This document shows positions 16,227 through 24,378 of a stretch of DNA of 37,504 bases, one piece after another. The DNA is taken from positions 1 through 37,504 of the forward strand of contig CAVKJG010000015.1 of assembly GCA_963656825.1 (NCBI GenBank). The letters are read 5' to 3'. The position numbers and the translations under genes are program-made. The stretch comes from CAG-841 sp963656825 (GTDB taxonomy: Bacteria; Bacillota; Clostridia; Oscillospirales; CAG-272). Position 1 is the stretch's first letter. Each line of letters opens with the position of its first letter. Under the pieces are notes generated by a model. It was not told the DNA's origin, did no database searches, and worked only from the letters and a program-made list of their open reading frames with translations.

Positions 16227-18386
16227 TCAGTTCACCGTAACGGTTATTTCCGCCGTCTTGCCGCCGAAGCTTATCTTTACCGTTCCGCTTTCCGAAAAAT
16301 CGTATTGCAGACTTGCCTGCTCTTCCGCAAGCACGACAGCCTCAAAGCCTTTGGCTACATAAACCGCGCCGTAGCCGGAAAAATCAAATTTTTCGTCCTT
16401 CGCGTAGGTGCTTTTTGCGCCGCGCCTCGACACAAAATACAGCTCGTCCGTTTCCGCGCCGACGCATATCAGCCCTTTTTCAAGCGCACTCTGCTGAACG
16501 GGAGAGTTTTTCCCGTCGCACATAAGCACGGCGTTTTCCGCGATATTTTCAAAATTGCCCGTCCCGATTTTTGCGCTTTTCGCGCCGCAATAAATCAAAG
16601 ATAGCTTCGGGCAATCCCTTATCGCGCCGTCCTCTATAAGCTTTACGTCGCTGTGCAGAAGAAGCTTTTCAAGCAGCGGGTGAGTGACCGCGCCGGTGGC
16701 TATTTTTGTCACGGCAAAGGTTCTTTCTCCGTCGCTGACAGCCGTAGGAACGACAAAGCTTTTGCCGGAAAGATTGTCCGGCAGCTTTACAAGAGCCGCC
16801 GTGCCGGAGGCTCTGTCAAGCGAATATTCCGCGCCGTATTCGTCCATTGTCCCCGAAAGAAGCACCGTATAATCGGCATACGCCGTTGCGGTCGCGGTAT
16901 ATTTACCGTATGATATTTTTATCCTTCTTTCGCCCGGAGCAGAAAGGTCGCACGAAATGTCAAAATCGGAGACAAGCCCTAAATATACATCTGTATAAAG
17001 CAAAATATCCGCGTCACTGCACGATATTTCATCTCCGAATAAAAACTCCTCTCTGCATTTGAGAACGGTTATTCCGTCCTCGGATATGACCTGTCCCCTG
17101 CCGCCCTCTTTCTTTGCGTTGTACATCGTAAGAGATGTTTTCCCCGAATATATGACGCAATTGTCCGAGCCTTTTATAATATTTTCTCCCGCCGAGCAGG
17201 TCGTCGGGATTGCGAGCACCGAAAGCGCCGGACAGCCGGCAAAAGCGCCGTCGCCGATCTCCGAAAGCGATATCCCGCCTATCGCGCGACAAAGCGTAAT
17301 ACAGCCGGAAAAGGCGCGCCTTCCTATATATTCAAGACTCTGCGGAAAAAGCATCTCGCCGAGCGCGGCGCACCCCTCAAACGCCTGATGTCCTATTCTT
17401 TTGACGCCCTCGGAAAGCGACACTTCCGTGAGTCTGCCGCAGCCCGAGAAAAATCCGTCGGGTATTTCCGTAATTTCCTGCGGCAGCACAACCTTTTCAA
17501 GCGAGGTGCAATCTCTGAAAACGTATCCCGAAAGCTCCGCGCCGTCGCCGACGGAAGCGGTTTTAAGCGAAGTGCAGCCGCAAAGCGCCGCCTCTCCCAC
17601 AAAAATATCGCCTATGCTTATTCCGGTTATCGTTTCGTTTTCGTAAAAAGCGTAGTCAGATATTCTGCATACGGAATATTCGTTTCCGCCGTAATTTATT
17701 TTTTTCGGCACGATAAAATATCCGCTCACAGCTCTGCCGTCCGAAAGCGCGGCTTTGCCGTCTTTTATTTCATATACCGCGCCTCTCGGATCGGTCATAT
17801 TATCGTCAAGCGTCGGAACAGAATCCCCCGAAACGCTGACGGTAACATAGCATACATATCCTCCGCACGATATTTTTACGCGCTTTTCTCCCTCGGAATC
17901 GAGCGCGCAGTCAGCTTCGTAATCCGTTATTTCGCGCGTTCCGCCGGCGTAAAGCTCCGCCGTGACTCTGACGGTATCACGGTCAAAATCGTCGCCGACA
18001 CCGTATATTTTTTCATATTTTATCTCGGCGGAAAGTCCTACTATCATCGTATTGTCAATTACAACGTCGTAGATTTTCTCCTCTCCGCGAAAGGTCGCCA
18101 CAAGGCAGAATTTGTTTTCTCCGTCTTCAAGGTCAAGCTTTTCGCCGTCGAAATATTCCTCCATACTTCTGTCGGCATAAAGCCGCACACTTCCGCGCGA
18201 CGCTTTTATATCCTCGTAAATATAAACAAAGTCGGCGTTGTAAAAATGCGCGCGGACGGTATCTCCGTCAAGCGTGTAGCCGTCGGCAAGTATAAGATCA
18301 AAATCGGGCGGCTCCTCTTTTCCGCACGAGCAAAAAATCCCCGCAACAATGAAAATCGCAAGCACAAAGGCTGCTATTCTTTTCAC
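16227..18386 (-). CDS. BspA-like leucine-rich-repeat lipoprotein with Ig-like modules
   Basis: A surface lipoprotein of about 719 residues. The signal peptide ends in the lipobox IFCSC. After a first Ig-like module (about residues 90-180) comes a block of BspA-type leucine-rich repeats (about 240-400) with phrases such as ITEIPDGFFSGCGRLTEVSL, then a second Ig-like module, another short repeat set and a C-terminal beta module. Such proteins are typically adhesins or ligand-binding surface proteins. The best start is GTG at 18386: GGGAGG lies 7 nt before it but only 1 nt before the ATG at 18392, which is too close. ATGs further upstream overlap the -10 box. It is monocistronic. Confidence 0.87.
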   Translation of the reverse strand: MKRIAAFVLAIFIVAGIFCSCGKEEPPDFDLILADGYTLDGDTVRAHFYNADFVYIYEDIKASRGSVRLYADRSMEEYFDGEKLDLEDGENKFCLVATFRGEEKIYDVVIDNTMIVGLSAEIKYEKIYGVGDDFDRDTVRVTAELYAGGTREITDYEADCALDSEGEKRVKISCGGYVCYVTVSVSGDSVPTLDDNMTDPRGAVYEIKDGKAALSDGRAVSGYFIVPKKINYGGNEYSVCRISDYAFYENETITGISIGDIFVGEAALCGCTSLKTASVGDGAELSGYVFRDCTSLEKVVLPQEITEIPDGFFSGCGRLTEVSLSEGVKRIGHQAFEGCAALGEMLFPQSLEYIGRRAFSGCITLCRAIGGISLSEIGDGAFAGCPALSVLAIPTTCSAGENIIKGSDNCVIYSGKTSLTMYNAKKEGGRGQVISEDGITVLKCREEFLFGDEISCSDADILLYTDVYLGLVSDFDISCDLSAPGERRIKISYGKYTATATAYADYTVLLSGTMDEYGAEYSLDRASGTAALVKLPDNLSGKSFVVPTAVSDGERTFAVTKIATGAVTHPLLEKLLLHSDVKLIEDGAIRDCPKLSLIYCGAKSAKIGTGNFENIAENAVLMCDGKNSPVQQSALEKGLICVGAETDELYFVSRRGAKSTYAKDEKFDFSGYGAVYVAKGFEAVVLAEEQASLQYDFSESGTVKISFGGKTAEITVTVN

Positions 18387-18416
18387 TTTCATTCCTCCCT
18401 TGCTTATCCTGCTCAT

Positions 18417-18445
18417 ATTATACATCGGCGCGCGTGTCAAGTCAA
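18417..18445 (-). promoter_or_regulatory. Sigma-A promoter of the BspA-like gene
   Basis: On the minus strand TTGACT (18445-18440), 17 bp, TATAAT (18422-18417). A perfect TTATAC-N4-GTATAA dyad lies at 18458-18473, 12 bp upstream of the -35 box. Confidence 0.8.
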
Positions 18446-18457
18446 CAGCAGATTATT

Positions 18458-18473
18458 TTATACGTAAGTATAA
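18458..18473. repeat. TTATAC-GTAA-GTATAA dyad upstream of the BspA-like promoter
   Basis: Perfect 6-bp arms around 4 bp. It is one of five related copies in the window (others at 29624, 30640, 32534 and 33643) and a possible protein-binding site. Confidence 0.55.
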
Positions 18474-18510
18474 TATGCAAAAAACTCCCGCCGCCGCGGG
18501 AGATTTTGCT

Positions 18511-18990
18511 TTATACGGTTATATCCGCAAGCTCAAACGGAATGACCTTTTCAAGCTCCGCAAGCGAGGCTTCCAGCTGATAGCCGACCTTTCCGCCGCT
18601 GAAGCATATCGTGCTTTGATTTTCCGCGCTTTTGTCTATCACCGTGCGGAACAGCTTTTTCATTCCGACGGGAGAGCATCCGCCGTGAATATATCCCGTA
18701 AGGGGCAGAAGCTCTTTTGATTTTATCATTTCCACCCATTTTTCGCCTACGGTTTTTGCCGCTTTTTTGAGGTCAAGCTCTCTGCACACAGGGACAACGA
18801 AAACATAGTTTCTTCCGCTCATACCGACGGTAACAAGCGTTTTGAACACCTTGTCGGTAGACTGTCCCATCGCGGCTGCGACATCCTCTCCCGCAACAGC
18901 TCCCGAGGCTGTGTAATCGTGAAATATATATGCGGCTTTTTTCTGCTCCATTATACGCATTGCATTTGTTTTTTCTGCGCCGTGCGACAT
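18511..18990 (-). CDS. ybaK: YbaK/EbsC-type aminoacyl-tRNA deacylase
   Basis: Cytoplasmic editing enzyme that hydrolyses Cys-tRNA(Pro) and related mischarged tRNAs in trans. About 159 residues, the usual size, covering the whole YbaK domain. Family features: AMRIMEQKKAAYIFHDY at the N terminus, the catalytic Lys in DKVFKTLVTVG, LDLKKAAK, and HGGCSPVGMKK with the conserved GGCSP loop. The start is uncertain between 18990 and 18999: GGAAGTGAT matches the anti-Shine-Dalgarno and sits 11 nt (from GGAAG) before 18990 but only 2 nt before 18999, so 18990 is chosen. The predicted transcript starts near 19015, which excludes more distant starts. It stands alone with its own promoter. Confidence 0.92.
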   Translation of the reverse strand: MSHGAEKTNAMRIMEQKKAAYIFHDYTASGAVAGEDVAAAMGQSTDKVFKTLVTVGMSGRNYVFVVPVCRELDLKKAAKTVGEKWVEMIKSKELLPLTGYIHGGCSPVGMKKLFRTVIDKSAENQSTICFSGGKVGYQLEASLAELEKVIPFELADITV

Positions 18991-19021
18991 TTTTTTCATC
19001 ACTTCCGTTTCTTTCACCGAT

Positions 19022-19050
19022 ATTATACAGACCGCCGGCGGAAAAGTCAA
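19022..19050 (-). promoter_or_regulatory. Sigma-A promoter of ybaK
   Basis: On the minus strand TTGACT (19050-19045), 17 bp, TATAAT (19027-19022). Confidence 0.8.
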
Positions 19051-19060
19051 GTGATACAAA

Positions 19061-19100
19061 CAAAAACGGCAGGCATTTTTCAGATGCCCGCCGCTTTTTT
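19061..19100. terminator. Intrinsic terminator after the OB-fold-like lipoprotein
   Basis: On the minus strand CGGCGGGCAT (19093-19084) pairs with ATGCCTGCCG (19076-19067, one G-U pair), followed by TTTTTG. The T run on the other side lets it act in both directions. Confidence 0.85.
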
Positions 19101-19108
19101 GCTTTTGA

Positions 19109-19948
19109 TTACTTAACAATCTTTACGCTTGTGATATGGGGGTTAACGCCGTTGTACCAATAGAGGAAGCCTTCGACGTCGATCTTGTCGCCTATGTTGA
19201 GGCTCTTTACGGCTTTGTAAACGTCTGTGTCTGCGCCGCAGAGATCGGATTCAACAAGGAACTGATATGTTTTTCCGTCAAGAGTTACGTTGAAGTAAAG
19301 GTCGTCGCCCTCGGAGCCTGTGCCGTTATACTTGTAAAGATATGCAACGTCCTTGTCATCTGCGTCCTTGGAAGCGGCTACCGTAAGTCCCTTGAAGGAA
19401 ACAAACTGGTTCTGAAGCTTGATAAGCTCTTCTTCATTTGCGAGAAGTGCGGTTGCGTCCTTTACGTCGGCTACATAATAGCCGTCAAGAAGCTCAACCT
19501 TTGCGTCGGTAAGCTCAACCTCGCCCGACCATGCTGCCTTTACGCCCGTAACCTTTACTTTTTTACCTATTGTGTAGGTTGCGTATTCTTCAGCCGTGCA
19601 GGTGAGTCTGTAAACGAAGTATGCTCCGTCCGCGTCCTGAAGATAAAGAGATGTGTTGCCGTACTGCTCGGAGTATACCTGCTTAGCCTGAACGTAAGCT
19701 TCGATAGCTACCGTTGAGTCAACTTCGGCTGCGGCATACTGAGCGTATGTCATAACGCCTTCCGATTTTACCGTGTCTGCGCGATTTACCGTCGTTGTTG
19801 TTTCCTGCGTTGTGGTTCCTGTAGTCGTTGTACCGACCGTTGTGGTTCCGTTTGTCGTTTCTTTTTCTCCGGAACCGCAGCTTGCAAGAGTAAACGCAAT
19901 TGCAAAAGCAAACGCAAGAAGCAAGCAAATTGCTACGATTTTTTTCAT
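19109..19948 (-). CDS. Thr-rich-linker lipoprotein with two OB-fold-like domains
   Basis: A 279-residue lipoprotein whose function I do not know. The signal peptide ends in LASC, followed by a low-complexity Thr-rich tether (about residues 32-53, built of repeated GTTT and ETTT units) that would hold the folded part away from the membrane. Residues about 60-165 and 170-279 both read as OB-fold-like beta barrels (VTYAQ-type start, IGKKVKVTGVKAAW, then KSLNIGDKIDVEGFLYWYNG). Similar tandem barrels occur in secreted clostridial proteins of unknown role. AAGGAG lies 7 nt before ATG 19948, and the upstream ATG at 20008 falls in the promoter. It has its own promoter and terminator. Confidence 0.8.
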   Translation of the reverse strand: MKKIVAICLLLAFAFAIAFTLASCGSGEKETTNGTTTVGTTTTGTTTQETTTTVNRADTVKSEGVMTYAQYAAAEVDSTVAIEAYVQAKQVYSEQYGNTSLYLQDADGAYFVYRLTCTAEEYATYTIGKKVKVTGVKAAWSGEVELTDAKVELLDGYYVADVKDATALLANEEELIKLQNQFVSFKGLTVAASKDADDKDVAYLYKYNGTGSEGDDLYFNVTLDGKTYQFLVESDLCGADTDVYKAVKSLNIGDKIDVEGFLYWYNGVNPHITSVKIVK

Positions 19949-19998
19949 TGTTTTTCTCCTTTGAATAATATGTCTGTGCAACAGCAAAGACTTATTCA

Positions 19999-20027
19999 AG
20001 TTTAGCATATAACCCGATAAAAATCAA
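19999..20027 (-). promoter_or_regulatory. Promoter of the OB-fold-like lipoprotein gene
   Basis: On the minus strand TTGATT (20027-20022), 17 bp, TAAACT (20004-19999); a moderate match to consensus. Confidence 0.6.
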
Positions 20028-20078
20028 TAGCGGAAATGCATATTTTTCATTTTTTATAAAATTTTTATGCAAAAATCA

Positions 20079-20113
20079 AAAAGATAAGTCCCAAAAAACA
20101 GGACTTATCTTTT
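20079..20113 (-). terminator. Terminator of the ABC transporter operon
   Basis: AAAAGATAAGTCC (on the minus strand at 20113-20101) pairs perfectly with GGACTTATCTTTT (20091-20079) around TGTTTTTTG. The stop codon of the binding-protein gene (20107-20105) lies inside the 5' arm. Confidence 0.9.
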
Positions 20114-21700
20114 ATTTTTCCTTTTCTTTATATATCCGACAACCGAAAACGTTATTATCAGCGTCCACGCCGTGACAAACGCAGCGATAAGCACCGCCGA
20201 CGCAGTGGGAAGCGCGCCGAAATCTTTTTTTTCGGAGGCGCCTATCTGATCGAGTCTGTAAAGCGCATTTACTTTTTCGTAAAGCGCCGACATATACGCT
20301 TCGTCAATCGTTTCCTTCCGGCGCGTCGATTTTGCGACCTCTTCGATCAGCTGTCCCGCCGCATTGCGAAGCGACGTCGAGCCGTTGTAAACCGGCGTGA
20401 CAAAAGTATTGTCTATGTTGTCAAGCAAAATTTTTGAAGCCTTTATCTTTACCTCATAATGCTCGTCGTTGTCCTCGCCTGCGCGTGAAAGATAATCCTT
20501 ATATTCCGCCGAGCTCTGCGCCGTAAGCGTCACGGGAACGTACCCTTCCGTTTCGGCATACGATATCTGAACTCCGTCCGTGAGCAGATACTGCACGAAA
20601 AGCCACGAGGCAAGCACCTCCTGCGGATCTTCCTTGTTGAAAATGCAGACCGACGGCCCCTGCGATATCATCTGCGGATTTTCCGTATCGTACTGAGGGA
20701 TTTCCATAACCTCCATTTCAAAATCGACAACCTTGTCGTCGCTTATGTCCATAAGCGGAGCCTTGCTGCCCATCCACGTCGCGCCGGCGGTCGAATCTAT
20801 GGCGAAAATACACTGTCCGGCGTTGAGGTAATTGCCCGGATAGCTCGATATCGAAAACGTTGAAAACGCTCCGCTTTTAACATGCTCCGAAACCGTGTAA
20901 AGAATGTCCTTTGTCGTGTCGTTGAAGATAAGCACATTCCCCGAATCGTCGGAATAGCCCGCTCCCATCTGGCGCAGCAGCTGTATCATCATATTGTCGG
21001 TCGATTTGTATATGAAGGGTATCATCACCTTCTGACCGTTGATTTTATACGTTCCGTCGTCGTTTTTGGCGGTAGCCGCCTCGGAAACCTCCCATATGAA
21101 ATCCCACGTCAGCTTTTCCGGCAGACTGTAGCCGAGCGCCTCCACGTACGTTTTGTTTATATAGCACGCCTCGGTCGAGCGCATATACGGCAGCGCGTAG
21201 CAATGACCGTCAAGATAACATTCCGAAAGAAATTCCGGAACTATTTCGTCCTTTGACGGCGAGGAAAATTTCACCTCGCTTCCGCCGAGTCCGTATTTTT
21301 CATCGGTCAGAAGCTCGTCCAGCGTCACGACCGTATTCGAGCCGGAAATATACGTTGCGATATGGTCGGGATATGTTATGCAGATGTTAGGCGTCGTGCC
21401 TGTCGATATATTGGTTATAACGTCGTTATATATTTTGCCGTAGTCGGTATAAAGCCTGACGTTGACCTTTATATTCGGATAAAGCGCCTCAAAATCGGCT
21501 ATTGCTTTTTTATATATCTTTGTCTGAATTTTGTTTGTATCGTTCTTTGCCCAGAAGGTTATCTCGTAATCGCGCGAGGTGTCAAAATTATCCGGCACCC
21601 TGAAAACCGCCGCGCCTTTCGTGCCGTGACAGCCTGCAAGCGCGGTGAGCGCGGAGCAGAGGAAGAGTGCGGCAAACACCACCGAAAGAATTCTTTTCAT
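20105..21700 (-). CDS. ABC transporter extracellular solute-binding protein with C-terminal membrane anchor
   Basis: A binding protein of the carbohydrate-uptake type (family 1 of extracellular solute-binding proteins), 531 residues. The signal peptide ends in ALAGC, so it is a lipoprotein. Residues about 40-440 have family features such as ITFWAKNDTN, YITYPDHIATY-like segments and VASWLFVQYL-type wording near the C-terminal lobe. Unusually, residues about 497-525 form a second hydrophobic segment followed by the basic tail IKKRKNKR, implying a transmembrane anchor at the C terminus as well. The start at 21700 has GGAGG 9 nt upstream and overlaps the stop of the upstream permease gene by 4 nt (ATGA), indicating translational coupling. 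The ligand is unknown; a sugar or oligosaccharide is likely. Confidence 0.88.
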   Translation of the reverse strand: MKRILSVVFAALFLCSALTALAGCHGTKGAAVFRVPDNFDTSRDYEITFWAKNDTNKIQTKIYKKAIADFEALYPNIKVNVRLYTDYGKIYNDVITNISTGTTPNICITYPDHIATYISGSNTVVTLDELLTDEKYGLGGSEVKFSSPSKDEIVPEFLSECYLDGHCYALPYMRSTEACYINKTYVEALGYSLPEKLTWDFIWEVSEAATAKNDDGTYKINGQKVMIPFIYKSTDNMMIQLLRQMGAGYSDDSGNVLIFNDTTKDILYTVSEHVKSGAFSTFSISSYPGNYLNAGQCIFAIDSTAGATWMGSKAPLMDISDDKVVDFEMEVMEIPQYDTENPQMISQGPSVCIFNKEDPQEVLASWLFVQYLLTDGVQISYAETEGYVPVTLTAQSSAEYKDYLSRAGEDNDEHYEVKIKASKILLDNIDNTFVTPVYNGSTSLRNAAGQLIEEVAKSTRRKETIDEAYMSALYEKVNALYRLDQIGASEKKDFGALPTASAVLIAAFVTAWTLIITFSVVGYIKKRKNKR

Positions 21701-22572
21701 CCCTTTGTGCCTCCTCTCGAAACACCCGCCATTATCTTCTTGCGGAAAATGAGGAACAGTATTATCAGCGGCAGCGACACCGCCACTACAGCCGCCATCA
21801 TTGCGGGAATGTTTTCCCTGCCGAAGCCGTTTTCCCTTATTTCCTGAATACCGTTTGAAACAAGGAAATAATTCGGGTCGTCGGTTATCAGCCGCGGCCA
21901 GACGTAAGAATTCCAGCACTCTATAACTTTAAGTATTATAACCGTTATAAGCGTCGGCTTGCATATGGGTATCATCACCCTGAAAAGATATTTGAGATCG
22001 GACGTGCCGTCAACCTTTGCGGCGTAGTAAAGCTCATCCGGGACCTGAGCGAAATTTTCTTTGAGAAGATAAATATAAAACACCGACGTTATTGACGGGA
22101 GAATAAGTCCCGTAAAGGTGTTGCGGAGTCCCATATTCGTTATCGTTACGAAGTTTGTTATCACAACAAGCTCGCTCGGGAGCATCATAAGCGAAAGAAA
22201 CAGCGTAAAGGCTATGTTTTTCCCCTTGAAATTCAGTCTTGCAAAGGCGAACGCCGCAAGCGTTATCACGGCAAGCATAAGCGCGGTTGTGATAACGGTG
22301 AACACAAGCGTGTTGAGAAAATACTTTGCAAGCGGCACTTCGGTAAAAGCATCAAGATAATTTTTAAGCGTTGGCGACGTTGTAAAAAACTTCGGGATAT
22401 GCTCCGAGCTGTATGCCCCATAGCTTTTTACGGAGGTCAGCACCATCCAATAAAAAGGAAACAGCACGACTATTCCCCATACGGAAAGCAAAAAGTATAT
22501 CAGTGCTTTGCGAACACAATCAAGCACTTTTGTCCGCTTTTCTATTTTTGAATAATTTACGGTATTGTTCAT
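21697..22572 (-). CDS. Carbohydrate ABC transporter permease, MalG/UgpE type
   Basis: Inner-membrane subunit of a CUT1-type importer, 291 residues with six predicted transmembrane segments. It has the MalG-type N terminus (ALIYFLLSVWGIVVLFPFYW then MVLTSVKS) and the EAA loop YAAKVDGTSDLKYLFRVMIP that contacts the ATPase. The start at 22572 has AAAGGTGG 5 nt upstream; a longer frame towards 22881 has no RBS and would overlap the other permease. It lies 11 bp after the partner permease and overlaps the binding-protein start by 4 nt. No ATP-binding subunit is encoded nearby, so a shared ATPase of MsiK type is presumably supplied from elsewhere. Confidence 0.92.
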   Translation of the reverse strand: MNNTVNYSKIEKRTKVLDCVRKALIYFLLSVWGIVVLFPFYWMVLTSVKSYGAYSSEHIPKFFTTSPTLKNYLDAFTEVPLAKYFLNTLVFTVITTALMLAVITLAAFAFARLNFKGKNIAFTLFLSLMMLPSELVVITNFVTITNMGLRNTFTGLILPSITSVFYIYLLKENFAQVPDELYYAAKVDGTSDLKYLFRVMIPICKPTLITVIILKVIECWNSYVWPRLITDDPNYFLVSNGIQEIRENGFGRENIPAMMAAVVAVSLPLIILFLIFRKKIMAGVSRGGTKG

Positions 22573-22583
22573 ATCAGCCACCT

Positions 22584-23477
22584 TTACGAGTAGTGAACGT
22601 GCTTTTTGCTCACCATAAGGTTTATGCACGTTATTGTAAGCACTATTGCAAAAAGTATTATCGCTGCGGCTGACGCAAACGACGGATAACCGCCGCTGTC
22701 GCCGTAAAGCATATCGTAAATATATCCCACTATAGTGTTCATTCCTGCGGCATTGAGGTTTGTGCCGAACAGAGCCACGGAATCGCTGTACGCCTTGAAC
22801 GCGCCGATAAAGCCCGTAATGACAAGATAAAACAGCGAGGGCGATATCATCGGCAATGTTATTTTGGAAAACATTCTCCATCTCGACGCGCCGTCTATTT
22901 TCGCGGCGTTGTAATAGGTGTCGTCAACCGACGCTATCGCGCTCGTAAGAAGGAGTATCTTGAACGGCATTACTATCCAGATAGTATAAATGCAGAGTAC
23001 AAGCATTTTCGCCCAGTGCGGACCGTCGATAAAATCGACCGAGCTTCCGCCGAAGAAATTTATAAGCAGATTTACAAGTCCGTCGGAATACGCCGTCTTT
23101 TTGAAAAGTATCATAAACACAAGTCCGACGGCGAGCGTATTCGTAACATAGGGAAGAAAATACACCGTCTGAAACAGACTTCTCAGCTTTTTCACGGAGC
23201 TGAGCGCAAGCGATATGAGAAGCGCTGTGCCCGTTGAAAGCGGCACGGTTATTATTACAAGCACAAATGTGTTTTCAAGCGCCGCAAGAAAATACGGATC
23301 GTGCAGAACATAACGATAATTGTATATGCCCACGCCCGAAAACGACTGAGAAGCGAAATTGAAGCCCTCCTCAAACGAATAAACCAAAACGTCCGCAAGC
23401 GGATATACCATAAACACGCCCAGAAGCACCGCCGCCGGCAAAAGATACAGCCAGCCTTTAAGATTGTTCTTTTCCAT
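22584..23477 (-). CDS. Carbohydrate ABC transporter permease, MalF/UgpA type
   Basis: First gene of the importer operon, 297 residues, six predicted transmembrane segments. The N terminus (KGWLYLLPAAVLLGVFMVYP) is typical of UgpA-like subunits, and the EAA loop YNAAKIDGASRWRMFSKITLP is intact. It pairs with the MalG-type permease that follows 11 bp later. ATG 23477 has GGAAAG about 9 nt upstream. The order permease, permease, binding protein is less common than binding protein first. Confidence 0.92.
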   Translation of the reverse strand: MEKNNLKGWLYLLPAAVLLGVFMVYPLADVLVYSFEEGFNFASQSFSGVGIYNYRYVLHDPYFLAALENTFVLVIITVPLSTGTALLISLALSSVKKLRSLFQTVYFLPYVTNTLAVGLVFMILFKKTAYSDGLVNLLINFFGGSSVDFIDGPHWAKMLVLCIYTIWIVMPFKILLLTSAIASVDDTYYNAAKIDGASRWRMFSKITLPMISPSLFYLVITGFIGAFKAYSDSVALFGTNLNAAGMNTIVGYIYDMLYGDSGGYPSFASAAAIILFAIVLTITCINLMVSKKHVHYS

Positions 23478-23556
23478 TTTTACACGCTTTCCGTCAGGGG
23501 AAAGTGTCCTTCCGTCGGGCTTTGCCGGAAACGCAAAGCCTTCACCTTATACGATT

Positions 23557-23584
23557 ATTATATCATAAATCCGACAAATGTAAA
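23557..23584 (-). promoter_or_regulatory. Promoter of the ABC transporter operon
   Basis: On the minus strand TTTACA (23584-23579), 16 bp, TATAAT (23562-23557). The leader of about 75 nt shows no convincing operator. Confidence 0.7.
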
Positions 23585-23610
23585 TAGAAAAACGGCATAT
23601 TCGGCACATA

Positions 23611-23639
23611 AAACAAAAACAAACCGCCGCCGCGGTTTG
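23611..23639 (-). terminator. Terminator of the acyl-CoA synthetase/HAD operon
   Basis: On the minus strand CAAACCGC (23639-23632) pairs with GCGGTTTG (23627-23620) around GGCG, followed by TTTTTGTTTT. Confidence 0.85.
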
Positions 23640-23685
23640 CTTTTGCGCTCTATGTCGGTTATTGTTTTTGTGTCAGACGGCTTTT

Positions 23686-24378
23686 TTACAGCCTTTCGAT
23701 TATCGCTTTCAGTCCGTAAAGTGAATCGGTTACCGCGTCAAAGCTCATATCCGTTGTATTTTCTCTGCCCTTGCGATTGAACCACACGGTCTTTATGCCG
23801 GCATTTTTTCCGCCGCGCATATCGGACGTAAGACTGNNNNNNNNNNCCACTATTACGGTTTCACTTTCGGAAAAGTCGGGAATTGTCACAAAGCACGCTT
23901 CAAAAAAGGCTTTTTTCGGCTTTTCGCAGCCCACCTTTTCCGAAATGAAAATGCCGTCAAAATACTTTTCAAGTCCCGCGCTTGCAATTCTGCCCTCCTG
24001 CACCGAATACGTTCCGTTCGACACAAGATACAGCCGGTATTTTCCGTAAAGCGATAAAAGCAGCTCCTGCGCCCCGTCTATAAAATAATGTCCCACGCTC
24101 AGATGATTTTCGTAAATATCAGCGGTTTCCTCAGGCGAGGCGGTTATTTTGTACTCATCGAAAAGCTGACGGAATCTGCCGTATTTTACCTCGTCGCGCG
24201 TTATTTCTTCTTTTTCAAGGCGCTTCCAATGTTCTTCGTTTATCACGCTGTAACGGGAAAGGAGCTCCTCTGTCGGATTTATTTCCTTTTCGGTAAAAGC
24301 AAGCGTCAGCGCGTTTTTTTCGGCTTTTCCGAAATCGAGAATGGTATCGTCAAGGTCGAAAAGAATGTTTTTTATCAT
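23686..24378 (-). CDS. HAD-superfamily phosphatase, YjjG/YfnB type, interrupted by a 10-N gap
   Basis: Probable nucleotidase or small-molecule phosphatase of the HAD YjjG/YfnB group. Motif I is ILFDLDDTILDF (nucleophile and acid Asp), motif II VSNGT, motif III Lys in GCEKPKKAFF. Motif IV should read V-G-D-S-L-T-S-D, but ten N at 23837-23846 replace part of it: the second Asp is seen in SLTSDM, the first is hidden. The flanking bases fit GTG GGN GAC AGT with only 4 nt missing, so the true gap is probably 4 nt and the protein about 228 residues and intact. Its ATG overlaps the stop of the upstream FAD gene by 4 nt. A terminator follows at 23639. Confidence 0.88.
   Translation of the reverse strand: MIKNILFDLDDTILDFGKAEKNALTLAFTEKEINPTEELLSRYSVINEEHWKRLEKEEITRDEVKYGRFRQLFDEYKITASPEETADIYENHLSVGHYFIDGAQELLLSLYGKYRLYLVSNGTYSVQEGRIASAGLEKYFDGIFISEKVGCEKPKKAFFEACFVTIPDFSESETVIVXXXXSLTSDMRGGKNAGIKTVWFNRKGRENTTDMSFDAVTDSLYGLKAIIERL
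23837..23846. other. Assembly gap of ten N inside the HAD gene
   Basis: A fixed-length placeholder. The reading frame continues across it, and the family motif predicts 4 real bases rather than 10. Confidence 0.9.

Noticed and set aside
17388..18467. A 359-codon plus-strand open frame opposite the BspA-like gene
   Set aside because: It runs through the promoter and signal peptide of the minus-strand gene, is rich in Arg, Tyr and Phe, and has no ribosome site.
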